64,000 nucleotides of DNA, taken from the NCBI GenBank assembly GCA_017618195.1, contig JAFZUW010000004.1:1-64000 (forward strand). Reading direction: 5' to 3'. Below the pieces are notes generated by a model. That model was not told the origin of the DNA. It saw nothing but the letters and a program-made list of their open reading frames with translations, and did no database searches. The stretch comes from Lachnospiraceae bacterium. GTDB taxonomy: Bacteria > Bacillota > Clostridia > Lachnospirales > Lachnospiraceae. The number at the start of each line of letters is the position of its first letter. Within the stretch, counting starts at the first letter, position 1. Made by a program: the position numbers and the translations under genes. Below, in pieces: positions 15,673-25,518 of this stretch.

Positions 15673-16545
15673 CTATTCATCTTCATCAAGGCCCATCATG
15701 TCGCGCTTCAGCTCGGTAATGATCAATACCGTGTTCAGATGCTCGAAATCGACAACCGGGGTCAGATAACCGGTCTTGGTAAGTCCGTCGTTCTCATTCT
15801 GAATGTTCGAAATGTATCCGATCAGAATGTCCGGCAGGTATTTGTCGCTGAGCGGCGACGTGTAAACCTTATAGTTATTCCGCGCTTCCGTGTTGATCGA
15901 AAGGTCGCGGATTTCAATATAACCGAGCGCCAGCAGTTCGAGATTGCCGCATACGATACAGTCGTCTTCGGATTTCGTTACGATCGCGCTGACATAGTTG
16001 TTGTCATCGATGATCGAACGTACTACCGAATAGTTCGGACCGACTTCCGTAATGATACCGACAAGACCGCTGCCCGCAAGTACGTTCATATCGACCTTGA
16101 TGCCGTCGCGGCTTCCCTTATCGAGCGTAAAACGGGAATAATAACCGCTCGAGTCTTTTGCGATAATGTTGGCGGCTACCGTCGTATAGTTTTTATAGTT
16201 CTCCGAGAGGCTCAGCAGCTGCTTTAACCGTTCAAGGTCGTAAAGCGACTGCTCCATGCTTTGTTTCTCACGGCTGATCCGGTCATTTTCCTCCTTCAGT
16301 TCTTCAATCTGTTTCTGAAGATCTTCCACTTCTTCGAAATTGTCGATTGCGTTGTTGATGGACGTCCCGATCGTCGTAATGCCCTTCTGGAGCGGAATAA
16401 TGAGGGAATTCAGTCTCGTGCGGATCGGCGTAAACACGTTATCGAACCGGTACGAGAAGAAAATCATGAATACGCATACCATGGTCATGATCAAAAGCAC
16501 GAACCGCGGTTCCATATCGTATTTCGGATTCTTTCTTTCCTTCAT
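15673..16545 (-). CDS. mreC: Rod shape-determining protein MreC
   Basis: Bitopic scaffold linking cytoplasmic MreB filaments to the periplasm-facing wall synthases. A transmembrane helix near residues 12-30 is followed by a coiled coil (about 65-110, LQKQIEELKEENDRISREKQ). The beta-rich MreC core then carries SGYYSRFTLDKGSRDGIKV and GLVGIITEVGPNYSVVRSI. It is 290 residues with an AGGAGG site, between mreB and mreD. Confidence 0.95.
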   Translation of the reverse strand: MKERKNPKYDMEPRFVLLIMTMVCVFMIFFSYRFDNVFTPIRTRLNSLIIPLQKGITTIGTSINNAIDNFEEVEDLQKQIEELKEENDRISREKQSMEQSLYDLERLKQLLSLSENYKNYTTVAANIIAKDSSGYYSRFTLDKGSRDGIKVDMNVLAGSGLVGIITEVGPNYSVVRSIIDDNNYVSAIVTKSEDDCIVCGNLELLALGYIEIRDLSINTEARNNYKVYTSPLSDKYLPDILIGYISNIQNENDGLTKTGYLTPVVDFEHLNTVLIITELKRDMMGLDEDE

Positions 16546-16578
16546 TGCTTCCTCCTTTCCGGGATTTTATGCAAATCC

Positions 16579-17619
16579 TTATATGTCAAAATGATCTTCG
16601 GCAAGCGCCTGCTTTAAGCCCACGGCGTATTTGTCGTAATAACGGTCCTCAATGATCTTGGCAAGACCCGTCGTAACGGTCATGCTGCCGTAATCGCATA
16701 CGTTGATCTTATTATCGCTCAGGTTCGTTTTGAACAGGAACTCAAGACCGGTAAGCGAAGCCGAACCGCCGGTAATATAAATACCGTTATGATATACGTC
16801 CGCTGCGATTTCGGGCGGCGTACGGTCCAGAATAATACGGATGTTCTCAAAAACGGTCTGCATCTGCTCGGAAACGGCATCGTTTACAAGCTCGGTCGTA
16901 ATCTCGCACTCTCTCGGAAGCCCCGTAACAAGGTCGCGTCCGAAAGCGTTCTCGGAATCGTCACGGACCGATGCGAAATTGACAAGGTCGACCTTCAGCA
17001 TCTCAGCCGTCTTATTGCCGATCAGAAGGTTATACTTCTTACGGATGTTGTTAATAATCGCTTCATTAAATGAGTTTCCGCCGACCGGAAGCAGCTTACT
17101 GAACATGATGCCTCCGAGGCTGATGATCGAAATTTCGGTCGTATCGGCACCGATGTTCACAAGAAGCGTTCCCTGTGACTTGATAATGTCGATTCCGGCT
17201 CCGATCGCATCGGCAATCGGCTTTTCCACAAGATAAATCTTACGCGGTCTTACGATCGTTCCGTCGACAAGATCGTAAAACGCCTTCTTCTCCACTTCGG
17301 TGATATCGGAAGGAACGGCGATGTAAAATGCGGAACCGCGGAATTTACCGAAGATTCTCGTAAGATCAAGAAACATGCAGTTCAAAAGAGACAGCATATT
17401 CGCGAATTCGGCAATGACGCCGTGTGAAATAGGAAAACGGACATCGATCGAGTCAGGTGTCTTTCCGAACATCTCAAACGCTTCGTCGCCGATCGCGATG
17501 ATCTTCTTGTGATTTCGGAAAGCAATGACGCTTTTCTGGTTAAATACGACGCCCTGGCCTTTCCGGTAGATTTTCGTGGAATCGGTTCCGAAGTCGATTC
17601 CGAACACTTTTACAGCCAT
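16579..17619 (-). CDS. mreB: Rod shape-determining protein MreB (actin-like)
   Basis: Actin-fold ATPase that forms membrane-bound filaments and orients wall synthesis. Nucleotide-binding segments are visible: FGIDFGTDSTKIY (phosphate 1), TLLVNIGADTTEIS (phosphate 2) and GIYITGGSASLTGLE (adenosine). The length of 346 matches MreB. Position before mreC identifies it as MreB rather than a paralogue such as Mbl. The ATG has GAGAGGA upstream and follows radC by 12 bp. Confidence 0.95.
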   Translation of the reverse strand: MAVKVFGIDFGTDSTKIYRKGQGVVFNQKSVIAFRNHKKIIAIGDEAFEMFGKTPDSIDVRFPISHGVIAEFANMLSLLNCMFLDLTRIFGKFRGSAFYIAVPSDITEVEKKAFYDLVDGTIVRPRKIYLVEKPIADAIGAGIDIIKSQGTLLVNIGADTTEISIISLGGIMFSKLLPVGGNSFNEAIINNIRKKYNLLIGNKTAEMLKVDLVNFASVRDDSENAFGRDLVTGLPRECEITTELVNDAVSEQMQTVFENIRIILDRTPPEIAADVYHNGIYITGGSASLTGLEFLFKTNLSDNKINVCDYGSMTVTTGLAKIIEDRYYDKYAVGLKQALAEDHFDI

Positions 17620-17631
17620 TTAAGTTCCTCT

Positions 17632-18324
17632 CTAAAACAGTTCGGGACAGGCATCCCGGAAACTGTAATAACGGCTTTCGCCGAAAATGATATGGTCAAC
17701 CATCGGTAATTCCATCATGCGCCCGAGATTCAGAATGGTTTCCGTAAGCTTACGGTCTTCCTTACTCGGCGTCACGTCCCCGCTCGGATGGTTGTGCATT
17801 AAGACAAAGCATACTGCCTTGTTCGAAAGCGCAAGTTTAAAGATGTCTCTCGGGGAGATCAATGCGTAGTTGACCGTCCCTTTCGTGACCGATACTTCCT
17901 TGATCTTTCTGAGGCGGTTATCGAGAAGAATCAGCCAGACTTCTTCCTGCTCAAGATGCCGCATCTGCTCCCGGTAATGCCGGTAGATGCTCGAAGAATC
18001 GCTGCAGGTAAGTTCAAAAGAACTTCGCTCCTTCCAGATCCTTGACGAAAGTTCGCCGATTGCGGCAAGCTTGATTGCCTTTACCTTGCCGATTCCTTTC
18101 ACGGCGGAAAGCTGTTCGATTCCGATCCCGAGAAGTCCTCCGATCCCGTTCAGATGTGCAAGAATCTCGTAACCCGTCTCAAGAGCGGTCTGCCCTGAGC
18201 AGCCGGTCCGGATGATCACCGAAAGCAGTTCCGCATCCGATAACGCGCCGATCCCGAAACGCTCCGCCTTTTCATCCGGCAGTTCGCCCTTCGGGAGTGA
18301 TTTCATATTGGTTTTTTGATTCAT
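17632..18324 (-). CDS. radC: RadC family JAB-domain protein
   Basis: Protein of 230 residues with a helix-hairpin-helix-like N-terminal part (GIEQLSAVKGIGKVKAIKL). The C-terminal JAB/MPN metal-binding domain has the complete HxHxnD motif in HNHPSGDVTPSKED. The name reflects an old DNA-repair assignment that was withdrawn; the biochemical role is not established. Its place before mreB is conserved in Firmicutes. The start at 18324 has AAAGGA upstream and is preferred to one nine codons earlier. Confidence 0.93.
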   Translation of the reverse strand: MNQKTNMKSLPKGELPDEKAERFGIGALSDAELLSVIIRTGCSGQTALETGYEILAHLNGIGGLLGIGIEQLSAVKGIGKVKAIKLAAIGELSSRIWKERSSFELTCSDSSSIYRHYREQMRHLEQEEVWLILLDNRLRKIKEVSVTKGTVNYALISPRDIFKLALSNKAVCFVLMHNHPSGDVTPSKEDRKLTETILNLGRMMELPMVDHIIFGESRYYSFRDACPELF

Positions 18325-18367
18325 TGTTTCCTTTCTCTCTCCGGGAAACAACCAATGCCAAATATTT

Positions 18368-18396
18368 ATTATACCACAACTCGCCGTTTTTGTATA
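18368..18396 (-). promoter_or_regulatory. Sigma-A promoter of the radC-mre-minC-rodA operon
   Basis: On the minus strand TATACA (18396-18391) and TATAAT (18373-18368) are separated by 17 bp. The box lies in the 74-bp gap between the upstream PLP gene and radC, and heads a run of eight genes with short spacers. Confidence 0.75.
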
Positions 18397-18398
18397 GT

Positions 18399-19673
18399 TT
18401 ACAGGCTGACACAGCCCGCCCTGGCCATTTCTTCAAGCGACATCAGGATTCCGAGTTTTGCGTGGTACCAGGTAAGCCCGCCTTGGAAATATACATTGTA
18501 AGGCGGGATCAAGGGTCCGTCCGCACTGAGTTCGATCGACGACCCCTGGTAAAATGCGCCGGCGGCCATAATGACATCCGACTGGTAACCGGGCATTGCC
18601 CACGGCTCCGGCGTTACATAACTGTCAACCGGTGCGGCAGCCTGAATTCCTTTACAGAAGGCAATCAGCCCTTCCGCGGAACCGAGCGTTACCGCCTGAA
18701 TAATGTCGTGACGGCTTTCCGTTCCGTTCGGAACCACTTTGAAACCGAGTCTTTCATACAAATTGGCGGCAAATACGGCTCCCTTCAGTGCTCCTGCCGT
18801 AACGGTCGGTGCGAAGAACAGCCCCTGGAAGAAATTCCGGTTTAATCCAAGCGATGCACCGACTTCCTTGCCGAGTCCGGGGCTTGTAAGCCGGTAAGCA
18901 CACTGCTCAACGTATTCCTTCTTTCCGACGATGTAGCCTCCGCACGGAGCAAGACCGCCGCCGGGGTTCTTAATGAGAGATCCGACGCAGAGATCGGCTC
19001 GAACGTCGGTCGGCTCGATCTTTTCAACAAACTCGCCGTAGCAGTTATCCACCATGCAGATCACATCGGGCTTTACGGACTTGATAAACGAGATCAGTTC
19101 ACCGATCTTTGTTACGGAAAATGTAGGCCTTGTCGCATATCCTTTGCTGCGCTGGATCTCAACAAGCCTCGTCTTTTCATTGATTGCCGAACGGATTGCA
19201 TCATAGTCAAACGAACCGTCCGGGAGGAGTTCCACCTGGCGGTATGAAACGCCGTATTCCTTCAAAGAACCGGGTGCCGGCGTAATTCCGATCACGGATT
19301 CGAGCGTATCATAAGGCTTACCGACAGGACTAAGCAGCTCGTCTCCCGGTCTCAGATTTGCCGAAAGGGCAAGCGCCAAAGCATGCGTTCCGCACGTGAT
19401 CTGCGCACGGACCAGAGCGTCCTCGGTATGAAATACGGATGCATAAACGGCTTCTAACGTTTCACGTCCGAGATCGTTGTATCCGTAGCCGGTCGAAGCT
19501 TCCATGCAGCCTTCGCTGACGCGGTGCTCCTGCATTGCCTTTAACACCTTAAGCTGACAGTACTCAGCCGTTTGATCGATTTTTGAAAAACGTTCTTTCA
19601 GGTCATTCTCAACAGCTTCCCCGAGTTTCAAAACTTCCTCGCGGATCCCGAAATCACGATACGCCTGTAACAA
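18399..19673 (-). CDS. PLP-dependent methionine gamma-lyase-like protein (YnbB family)
   Basis: Fold-type I pyridoxal-phosphate enzyme of 424 residues, often labelled aluminium-resistance or cystathionine-lyase-like. The cofactor lysine is K235 in GSLIKNPGGG. MVDNCYGEF supplies the aspartate that contacts the ring, and CGTHALALAL lies in the cofactor phosphate region. The true substrate is not established for this family. The start is a TTG (19673) with GGAGG nine bases upstream, and the gene overlaps miaA by 20 nt, as in Bacillus, where ynbB follows miaA and hfq/hflX. Confidence 0.88.
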   Translation of the reverse strand: MLQAYRDFGIREEVLKLGEAVENDLKERFSKIDQTAEYCQLKVLKAMQEHRVSEGCMEASTGYGYNDLGRETLEAVYASVFHTEDALVRAQITCGTHALALALSANLRPGDELLSPVGKPYDTLESVIGITPAPGSLKEYGVSYRQVELLPDGSFDYDAIRSAINEKTRLVEIQRSKGYATRPTFSVTKIGELISFIKSVKPDVICMVDNCYGEFVEKIEPTDVRADLCVGSLIKNPGGGLAPCGGYIVGKKEYVEQCAYRLTSPGLGKEVGASLGLNRNFFQGLFFAPTVTAGALKGAVFAANLYERLGFKVVPNGTESRHDIIQAVTLGSAEGLIAFCKGIQAAAPVDSYVTPEPWAMPGYQSDVIMAAGAFYQGSSIELSADGPLIPPYNVYFQGGLTWYHAKLGILMSLEEMARAGCVSL

Positions 19674-20607
19674 TTCCTTTATCCTCCAAAACAGTAAGCA
19701 TATCCTTCAGGATTTCTTCCTCGGACTGCTTTGATTTATCCAACAGGATCACGTCGTTTTCCCTGCGGAACCAGGTCATCTGGCGTTTGGCGAAATGCCT
19801 CGTCTCAAGCTTAATCCGGTAAACGGCTTCCTCTAGCGTACATTCTCCCCTTAAATGAGCGAGAATCTGCTTGTAGCCGAGTCCCTGCATCGAAACGGCA
19901 CATTTTCCGTAACCGAGTTCAACGATTCTCTTCACTTCATCCAACAACCCGGCTTCCATCATCAGATCGACTCTTCGTTCAATATCCGCGTATAAATCCG
20001 CGCGGTCTCTTGTCAAAACGAAATAAGCATAATTGTAATCCGGAACGCGCGCCGCATTGGCTTTGTTGTGTTCCGAAATCGTATACCCGTGAATATGATA
20101 AAACTCCAGAGCGCGGATCACGCGTTTTACATTTCCCGAAGGGATCGCTTCAGCGGAATCGGGATCACACGATTTCAGCATGTCATGAAGAATTGCGGCA
20201 CCGTCGGGCATTGCCGCGGTATCTTCAAGCTGCTTCCGGTAACCGTCCGATTCCTCTTCCGAATCAAACTCAACGCCTTTTAAAAGCGCCTGGATATAAA
20301 AGCCGGTACCACCGACAACAATCGGAATATGACCGTTTCGAAGAATCTGCTCGATTGCTTCCCTCGCCATGCGCTGGAACACGGTCACGTTAAACTCTTG
20401 ATCGGGCGTCAGACAGTCAATCAGATAATGCTTTACACCGTTCATTTCCTCAGGCATGATCTTGGCGGTGCCGATATCCATGTATTTGTATACCTGCATC
20501 GAATCCGCACTGATAATCTCGCCTCCGATCCGTTTGGCAAGCGCTATCGACAGTTTGGTTTTACCGACGGCCGTCGGACCGGAAAGAATGACTAAAGGCT
20601 GTTTCAT
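19654..20607 (-). CDS. miaA: tRNA dimethylallyltransferase MiaA
   Basis: Adds a dimethylallyl group to A37 of tRNAs that read codons beginning with U. The P-loop GPTAVGKT is at residues 10-17. DSMQVYKYMDIGTAK and GGTGFYIQALLKG are family hallmarks, and RHFAKRQMTWFRRE near the C-terminus contacts tRNA. The length of 317 is normal. A GAGG site precedes the ATG. It lies directly after mutL, an order seen across Firmicutes and Proteobacteria. Confidence 0.97.
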   Translation of the reverse strand: MKQPLVILSGPTAVGKTKLSIALAKRIGGEIISADSMQVYKYMDIGTAKIMPEEMNGVKHYLIDCLTPDQEFNVTVFQRMAREAIEQILRNGHIPIVVGGTGFYIQALLKGVEFDSEEESDGYRKQLEDTAAMPDGAAILHDMLKSCDPDSAEAIPSGNVKRVIRALEFYHIHGYTISEHNKANAARVPDYNYAYFVLTRDRADLYADIERRVDLMMEAGLLDEVKRIVELGYGKCAVSMQGLGYKQILAHLRGECTLEEAVYRIKLETRHFAKRQMTWFRRENDVILLDKSKQSEEEILKDMLTVLEDKGIVTGVS

Positions 20608-20614
20608 CGATACC

Positions 20615-22561
20615 TCACAGAATACGCTTAAACTTCTTCTCCATCTCCTGCTTCGTCATCGTGATGATCGTAGGCCGGCCGTGCGGACAATGGAACGGAT
20701 TCTCAAGGGAAAGAAGTTCCGTGAACAAATGCTCCGCTTCCTTTTCGGAAATCCATTGATTTCCTTTGATTGCCGCCTTGCAGGACATCGATGCAAGCGT
20801 TTCGTATACGCGTTCGGGGCGGACCGCCGCATTGCCTTCGGCAAGTTCATCCAGAACGCTGATAAAATAATCCCGCGCGTCCATCCGGTATAAAACGGTC
20901 GGAACCGCGCAGATCTGATAATCCCTTCCTCCGAAATGTTCGATCATAAAACCGATATCTTCGAGGTTCTGCTTATACTTAAGAAGCGCTTCCTCTTCGC
21001 GGATGGTAAGGTTTAAAACGATCGGCGGCAGCAGATTCTGCGAGAACGCCTCTCCGCTCTTCATCGCCGCAACGAACCGCTCGTAATTGATCTTCTCATG
21101 CGCCGCATGCTGGTCAATCAGATACATCCGGTCTCCGGTCTCAATAATCCAATAGGTCTTAAACACCTGCCCGACAATACGGAAGGATATATCCGAACGG
21201 AGCCTGGTGAAATCGGAAGCGATCTCCTCGGGCTGCTCTTCCGGCTCGTTGGGCTGCTCCGCAGTGTCTTGCTTCTTCGGTTCTTCGGGAATAACCGTTT
21301 CTTCGATAAACGAAAGCTGCTGACCCGGCTCTTCCTTCGGAAACGAGGGCTTTTGGTAAGCGGGCAACGTGCTTACGGAAGGCACAGGGGATTTTCTTAA
21401 CTCTATGTCCGAAACAGGTTCGCTCCTGTCCTCGGAAACAGCCGCGGAAGGCACGCCGTAAACAGGCTTTTCTTCGCGAAGCAAATTCAGACGGTTCGTT
21501 TCAAAACTTTCCGGAACACGCTCGATATACTTCGGACGGGCCTCGGTTTCCTGCTCCATCTGCGGGATCAGAACCGAATTCCGAAGTGCTTCCCGAACGG
21601 CATTCGTGATTTCCGAACACACATCTTCCTGCGAAGAGAACCTGACATCCTGCTTGGTCGGATGGATGTTCACGTCGATCAGTTCCGGATCAATGTCAAC
21701 CATTAAAAGCGTAAACGGATACTTATGCTGCATCAGATAAGTGCTGTAAGCGTCTTCCACCGCCTTAAACAGCAGATTGCTGCGAACGCTCCGGCCGTTC
21801 ACGAAGAACATCTCAAGGTTCCGGTTGCCGCGGGCGATCATCGACTTTCCTATGAATCCGCGAAGTTTCAGCAGCTCCCCGTCATATTCCATCGGGATCA
21901 GATGTTCCGCTATCTCCCGCCCGTATACGGAATAGACCGCGTCTTTGCGGTTTCCGTTTCCGGACGTATGTAAGATCGTTCTGCCCTGCGACATTAAGGA
22001 AAATGCGACATCGCACGACGATACCGCGAACCGGTTCACCAATTCGTTAATATATCCTGCTTCGGTTACCGACGATTTCAGAAACTTTCTTCTCGCCGGA
22101 ACGTTATAGAACAGATCCCGGATCATAAACGTAGTTCCGTCCGGGCATCCGATGTCTTCAAATACGGTTTCCGCACCGCCGTTAATGACATACCGGCTTC
22201 CGAGGAAATCTTCGGCGCGCTTTGTAAGAAGCTCGACTTTCGCGACGCTTGCGATACTCGAAAGCGCTTCCCCGCGGAACCCGAGGCTGCGGATACGCCT
22301 TAGGTCCTCCTCTTCGCGGATCTTACTCGTCGCATGTCTTAAAAACGCGGTCGGAATATCGTCCTTTAAAAAACCGGAACCGTTGTCGGTCACGCGGATG
22401 AACGATATTCCTCCGTTCTGTATGTCTACCGTAATGCTTTTTGCACCGGAATCAAGGGAGTTTTCAATCAGTTCCTTAACGATGGACGCAGGCCGTTCAA
22501 TGACTTCGCCCGCGGCGATCCGGTTAATGGTATCCGGATCAAGCACCCGTATTACTCCCAT
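20615..22561 (-). CDS. mutL: DNA mismatch repair protein MutL
   Basis: Couples mismatch recognition to strand excision. The N-terminal GHKL ATPase domain has ENSLDSGAKSI, VTDNGSGF and GFRGEALSSI. A proline- and glutamate-rich linker spans about residues 340-450. The C-terminal dimerisation domain carries DQHAAHEKINYE, the DQHA(X)2E(X)4E metal site, and also CKAAIKGNQ and CPHGRPT. These mark a MutL with its own nicking endonuclease, as expected in organisms without MutH. mutS is not in the window. Confidence 0.97.
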   Translation of the reverse strand: MGVIRVLDPDTINRIAAGEVIERPASIVKELIENSLDSGAKSITVDIQNGGISFIRVTDNGSGFLKDDIPTAFLRHATSKIREEEDLRRIRSLGFRGEALSSIASVAKVELLTKRAEDFLGSRYVINGGAETVFEDIGCPDGTTFMIRDLFYNVPARRKFLKSSVTEAGYINELVNRFAVSSCDVAFSLMSQGRTILHTSGNGNRKDAVYSVYGREIAEHLIPMEYDGELLKLRGFIGKSMIARGNRNLEMFFVNGRSVRSNLLFKAVEDAYSTYLMQHKYPFTLLMVDIDPELIDVNIHPTKQDVRFSSQEDVCSEITNAVREALRNSVLIPQMEQETEARPKYIERVPESFETNRLNLLREEKPVYGVPSAAVSEDRSEPVSDIELRKSPVPSVSTLPAYQKPSFPKEEPGQQLSFIEETVIPEEPKKQDTAEQPNEPEEQPEEIASDFTRLRSDISFRIVGQVFKTYWIIETGDRMYLIDQHAAHEKINYERFVAAMKSGEAFSQNLLPPIVLNLTIREEEALLKYKQNLEDIGFMIEHFGGRDYQICAVPTVLYRMDARDYFISVLDELAEGNAAVRPERVYETLASMSCKAAIKGNQWISEKEAEHLFTELLSLENPFHCPHGRPTIITMTKQEMEKKFKRIL

Positions 22562-22580
22562 ATTGACTCCTTTCCCGGCA

Positions 22581-25499
22581 TCAGCCGCCGTTCTGCTCCA
22601 GATAATTCTCGAACTGTTCTTTGCTCATCAGTATCGTTCTCGGCTTGGTTCCCTCTTCGGGTCCGACAACGCCTGCCTCCGCAAGCTGGTCCATGATTCT
22701 GGCAGCGCGGTTGAAACCGATCTTATACATTCTCTGAAGCAAACCGATGCTTGCCTTTTCCTTTTCGATGATGAAGCGTCCCGCCTCGGCGAAATACTCA
22801 TCATGATCGGATTCCTGCGAAGCATTGTCGGAAAGAATGGATGTACCCTTCTTTCCGGTTTCAACGGAGGCTTTGTCGATCTGTTCGGAAACATGATCGG
22901 AATAGCCTGCCTTGCCGTCATTCTTCGTCTTGATCTCGTTTACAACGGCCTTCACTTCATCGTCCGAGACAAATGCGCCCTGCACGCGGATCGGCTTCGG
23001 AATGCCGCTCGGGAAAAACAGCATATCGCCTTTTCCGAGAAGCTTGTCGGCTCCGACCTGATCGAGGATCGTACGGGAGTCGGTAGCGCTTGCTACGGCA
23101 AATGCGATACGCGACGGCACATTTGCCTTAATCAGACCGGTAATAACGTTAACCGTAGGACGCTGCGTCGCAAGAACGAGGTGAATGCCTGCGGCTCTTG
23201 CAAGCTGTGCCAGACGGCAGATTGCTTCTTCGACTTCGCCCGGTGAAACCATCATCAGATCGGCCATCTCGTCTACGATAATGAGGATCTGCGGAAGCTC
23301 CTTACGGCGGTTGCCTTCGTTATCAAGAAGCGGCGTACGGCTCACGCGGATCTTTTCGTTATAAGCTTCAATGTCACGAACCTCCAGCTCGGCGAAACTC
23401 TTATAACGGTCCATCATTTCCTTAACGCCCCAGTTGAGTGCGCCGTAAGCCTTCTTCGGGTCGGTTACGACCGGTGTCAGCAGGTGCGGGATGCCGTTAT
23501 AAACGCTCAGCTCGACAACCTTCGGGTCGATCATGATAAGCCTTACGTCCTTCGGCTCGTATTTGTAAAGGATGCTCATGATGATCGTATTGATGCAGAC
23601 GGATTTACCGGAACCGGTGGCACCGGCGATCAATACGTGAGGCATCTTCGCGATATCGGTAACGATCGCGTCGCCGGCAATATCCTTACCTACGGCAAAT
23701 GCGATCTTGCCCTTGCTGTTCTTAAACGCCTCGGACTCAAGAAGCGAACGGATATAAACGGTAGAGCCTTTTGAGTTCGGTACTTCGATACCGACCGCGC
23801 TCTTTCCGGGGATCGGTGCTTCAATACGGATGTCGGCGGCCGCAAGATTCAGCTTGATATCGTCCGCAAGTGCAGTAATACGGCTTACCTTTGTACCGAT
23901 CTCGGGCTGCAGCTCGTAACGGGTAACGTTCGGTCCGCTCGTATAATTCGTAACGGTAACATTAACGCCGAAGCTGTGAAGCGTGCGCTCAAGCTTCGCC
24001 GCGGTCTCATTGAGCTCTCTGCCGGACATGGCGGCCTGATTTCCTTCGGGACGCTTCAAAAGCTCGATTCTCGGAAAGATATACGGCTTTTCGGTTGCAT
24101 CATCATCCGTACGGATATCGGTCTCCTCCGCGTTCAGATCCGCTTTGGCGGTCTTCTTTGCGGGAGCCGCAGCGGGCATAGCATCTGACTTCGGTGCGTC
24201 CGTAACGGAGCTTGCCTGATAAGAAGGCGTCTCAACGGGCTTCGGCGGGAACGTGTCGTCCGATTCCGGCGGAACATACGGTTTTACGGGTTCCGGCTCT
24301 GGAATATCAAACTGCGGAGCCTGGGCCTGCGTCGTATTGTAAATCTTCGGGATACCCGAATTGTCATCATCGTAAGTATAATTCGAGGAAAGCAGTTCCC
24401 CGTTACCGCTATCGGGCTTTACGGATGTCTGCGTGCCGAATTTACGATCCATTTCGGACTGATATGCGGGAACCTGAGCCGTTGCGTTGATAATCGGCTG
24501 ATAATGCGAAATATCCGCGGGCTGAGGCTGTTTCTTACCGTGCTTCGGGGCGCTCGGATCTTTCTTTCCGTAACCCTTCAGACGGTCGATGATCGAAAGC
24601 TTCTTCTTGGGCTTCGGCGGTTCGTATATGTCGATACCGGAAGTTCCGGGCTGTACGTTCTGATTGACGTCGACAAATACGAGGCGCTTCTTGCGGTTTT
24701 CTTCCTGAATCTCATCAAGCGTCAGCTGACGGTATTCCTGATAATTCGTTTCCTGCGGCTTTCTGACTGCGGCTGCCGCGCGGCGTCGTTCCTCTTCTTC
24801 TCTTTCCTGTTCTTCGATCTCACGCATCATTGCCTTCTTCTCGGCTCTCTTCTTGCGGATAATATGAAGAACGGCTTTTCCGGAAAGCAGAATCAGACAT
24901 ACGAGGATCAGAGTCACAAGAATCAGAATGGCTCCGATGTTGCCGAATAACGCATGCAGCGGACACGAAAGCAGTTCTCCGATCAGACCGCCTCCCTGAT
25001 GCGCCTTAAAGGACGCAACGAACTCGAAATGATCGGCATAGCTTCCGGCAAGATTGAGAAGTCCGCATACCAAAGCGACCAGCGTCCAGAAATAGATGGA
25101 CTTTCTCGTCGCAACCGGATTTCCTTTGTTGGAACGGGTGAACGCGACAAATACGACAAGCGCAACCGGGAAAAAGTACGAAACATACCGTCCCATAAAG
25201 CCCATCATGACATTCTTAAAAAATGTGCCGATAACTCCGCAAAGGTCAAACAGACTGAGCTCAAGAAGCACGGCAATGAGAATCGTGCAGATGACAACGA
25301 TTTCATCGATCAGCTCCTTACGCTTACGCATCTCTTCCAGATACTCATCGGTCGCGTTAGGGCTGTTCTTACGGTCCAGCGCGACATTGACGTTAACCGA
25401 ATTCTTCTCCGTATTCTCAATCGCCTTATTGTTGAATTTGGAATTCGGATACTTCTTCTGGGTTGTTGATTTGGAAGTACTCTTTTTCGTGTTCGCCAA
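22581..25499 (-). CDS. ftsK: DNA translocase FtsK/SpoIIIE
   Basis: Hexameric motor that pumps double-stranded DNA through the septum during division or sporulation. The N-terminal quarter has four hydrophobic helices (about residues 70-210). A long Q/P/E-rich linker follows to about residue 480, then the RecA-like motor with Walker A GATGSGKS and Walker B ILIIVDEMADL. A C-terminal winged-helix gamma domain (LLQRMYKIGFNRAARIMDQL) reads polar DNA sequences. The start is TTG with GAGGTG seven bases upstream. At 972 residues it is longer than Bacillus SpoIIIE (about 790) because of the linker. Confidence 0.95.
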   Translation of the reverse strand: MANTKKSTSKSTTQKKYPNSKFNNKAIENTEKNSVNVNVALDRKNSPNATDEYLEEMRKRKELIDEIVVICTILIAVLLELSLFDLCGVIGTFFKNVMMGFMGRYVSYFFPVALVVFVAFTRSNKGNPVATRKSIYFWTLVALVCGLLNLAGSYADHFEFVASFKAHQGGGLIGELLSCPLHALFGNIGAILILVTLILVCLILLSGKAVLHIIRKKRAEKKAMMREIEEQEREEEERRRAAAAVRKPQETNYQEYRQLTLDEIQEENRKKRLVFVDVNQNVQPGTSGIDIYEPPKPKKKLSIIDRLKGYGKKDPSAPKHGKKQPQPADISHYQPIINATAQVPAYQSEMDRKFGTQTSVKPDSGNGELLSSNYTYDDDNSGIPKIYNTTQAQAPQFDIPEPEPVKPYVPPESDDTFPPKPVETPSYQASSVTDAPKSDAMPAAAPAKKTAKADLNAEETDIRTDDDATEKPYIFPRIELLKRPEGNQAAMSGRELNETAAKLERTLHSFGVNVTVTNYTSGPNVTRYELQPEIGTKVSRITALADDIKLNLAAADIRIEAPIPGKSAVGIEVPNSKGSTVYIRSLLESEAFKNSKGKIAFAVGKDIAGDAIVTDIAKMPHVLIAGATGSGKSVCINTIIMSILYKYEPKDVRLIMIDPKVVELSVYNGIPHLLTPVVTDPKKAYGALNWGVKEMMDRYKSFAELEVRDIEAYNEKIRVSRTPLLDNEGNRRKELPQILIIVDEMADLMMVSPGEVEEAICRLAQLARAAGIHLVLATQRPTVNVITGLIKANVPSRIAFAVASATDSRTILDQVGADKLLGKGDMLFFPSGIPKPIRVQGAFVSDDEVKAVVNEIKTKNDGKAGYSDHVSEQIDKASVETGKKGTSILSDNASQESDHDEYFAEAGRFIIEKEKASIGLLQRMYKIGFNRAARIMDQLAEAGVVGPEEGTKPRTILMSKEQFENYLEQNGG

Positions 25500-25518
25500 A
25501 ACGATTCACCTCATTTCG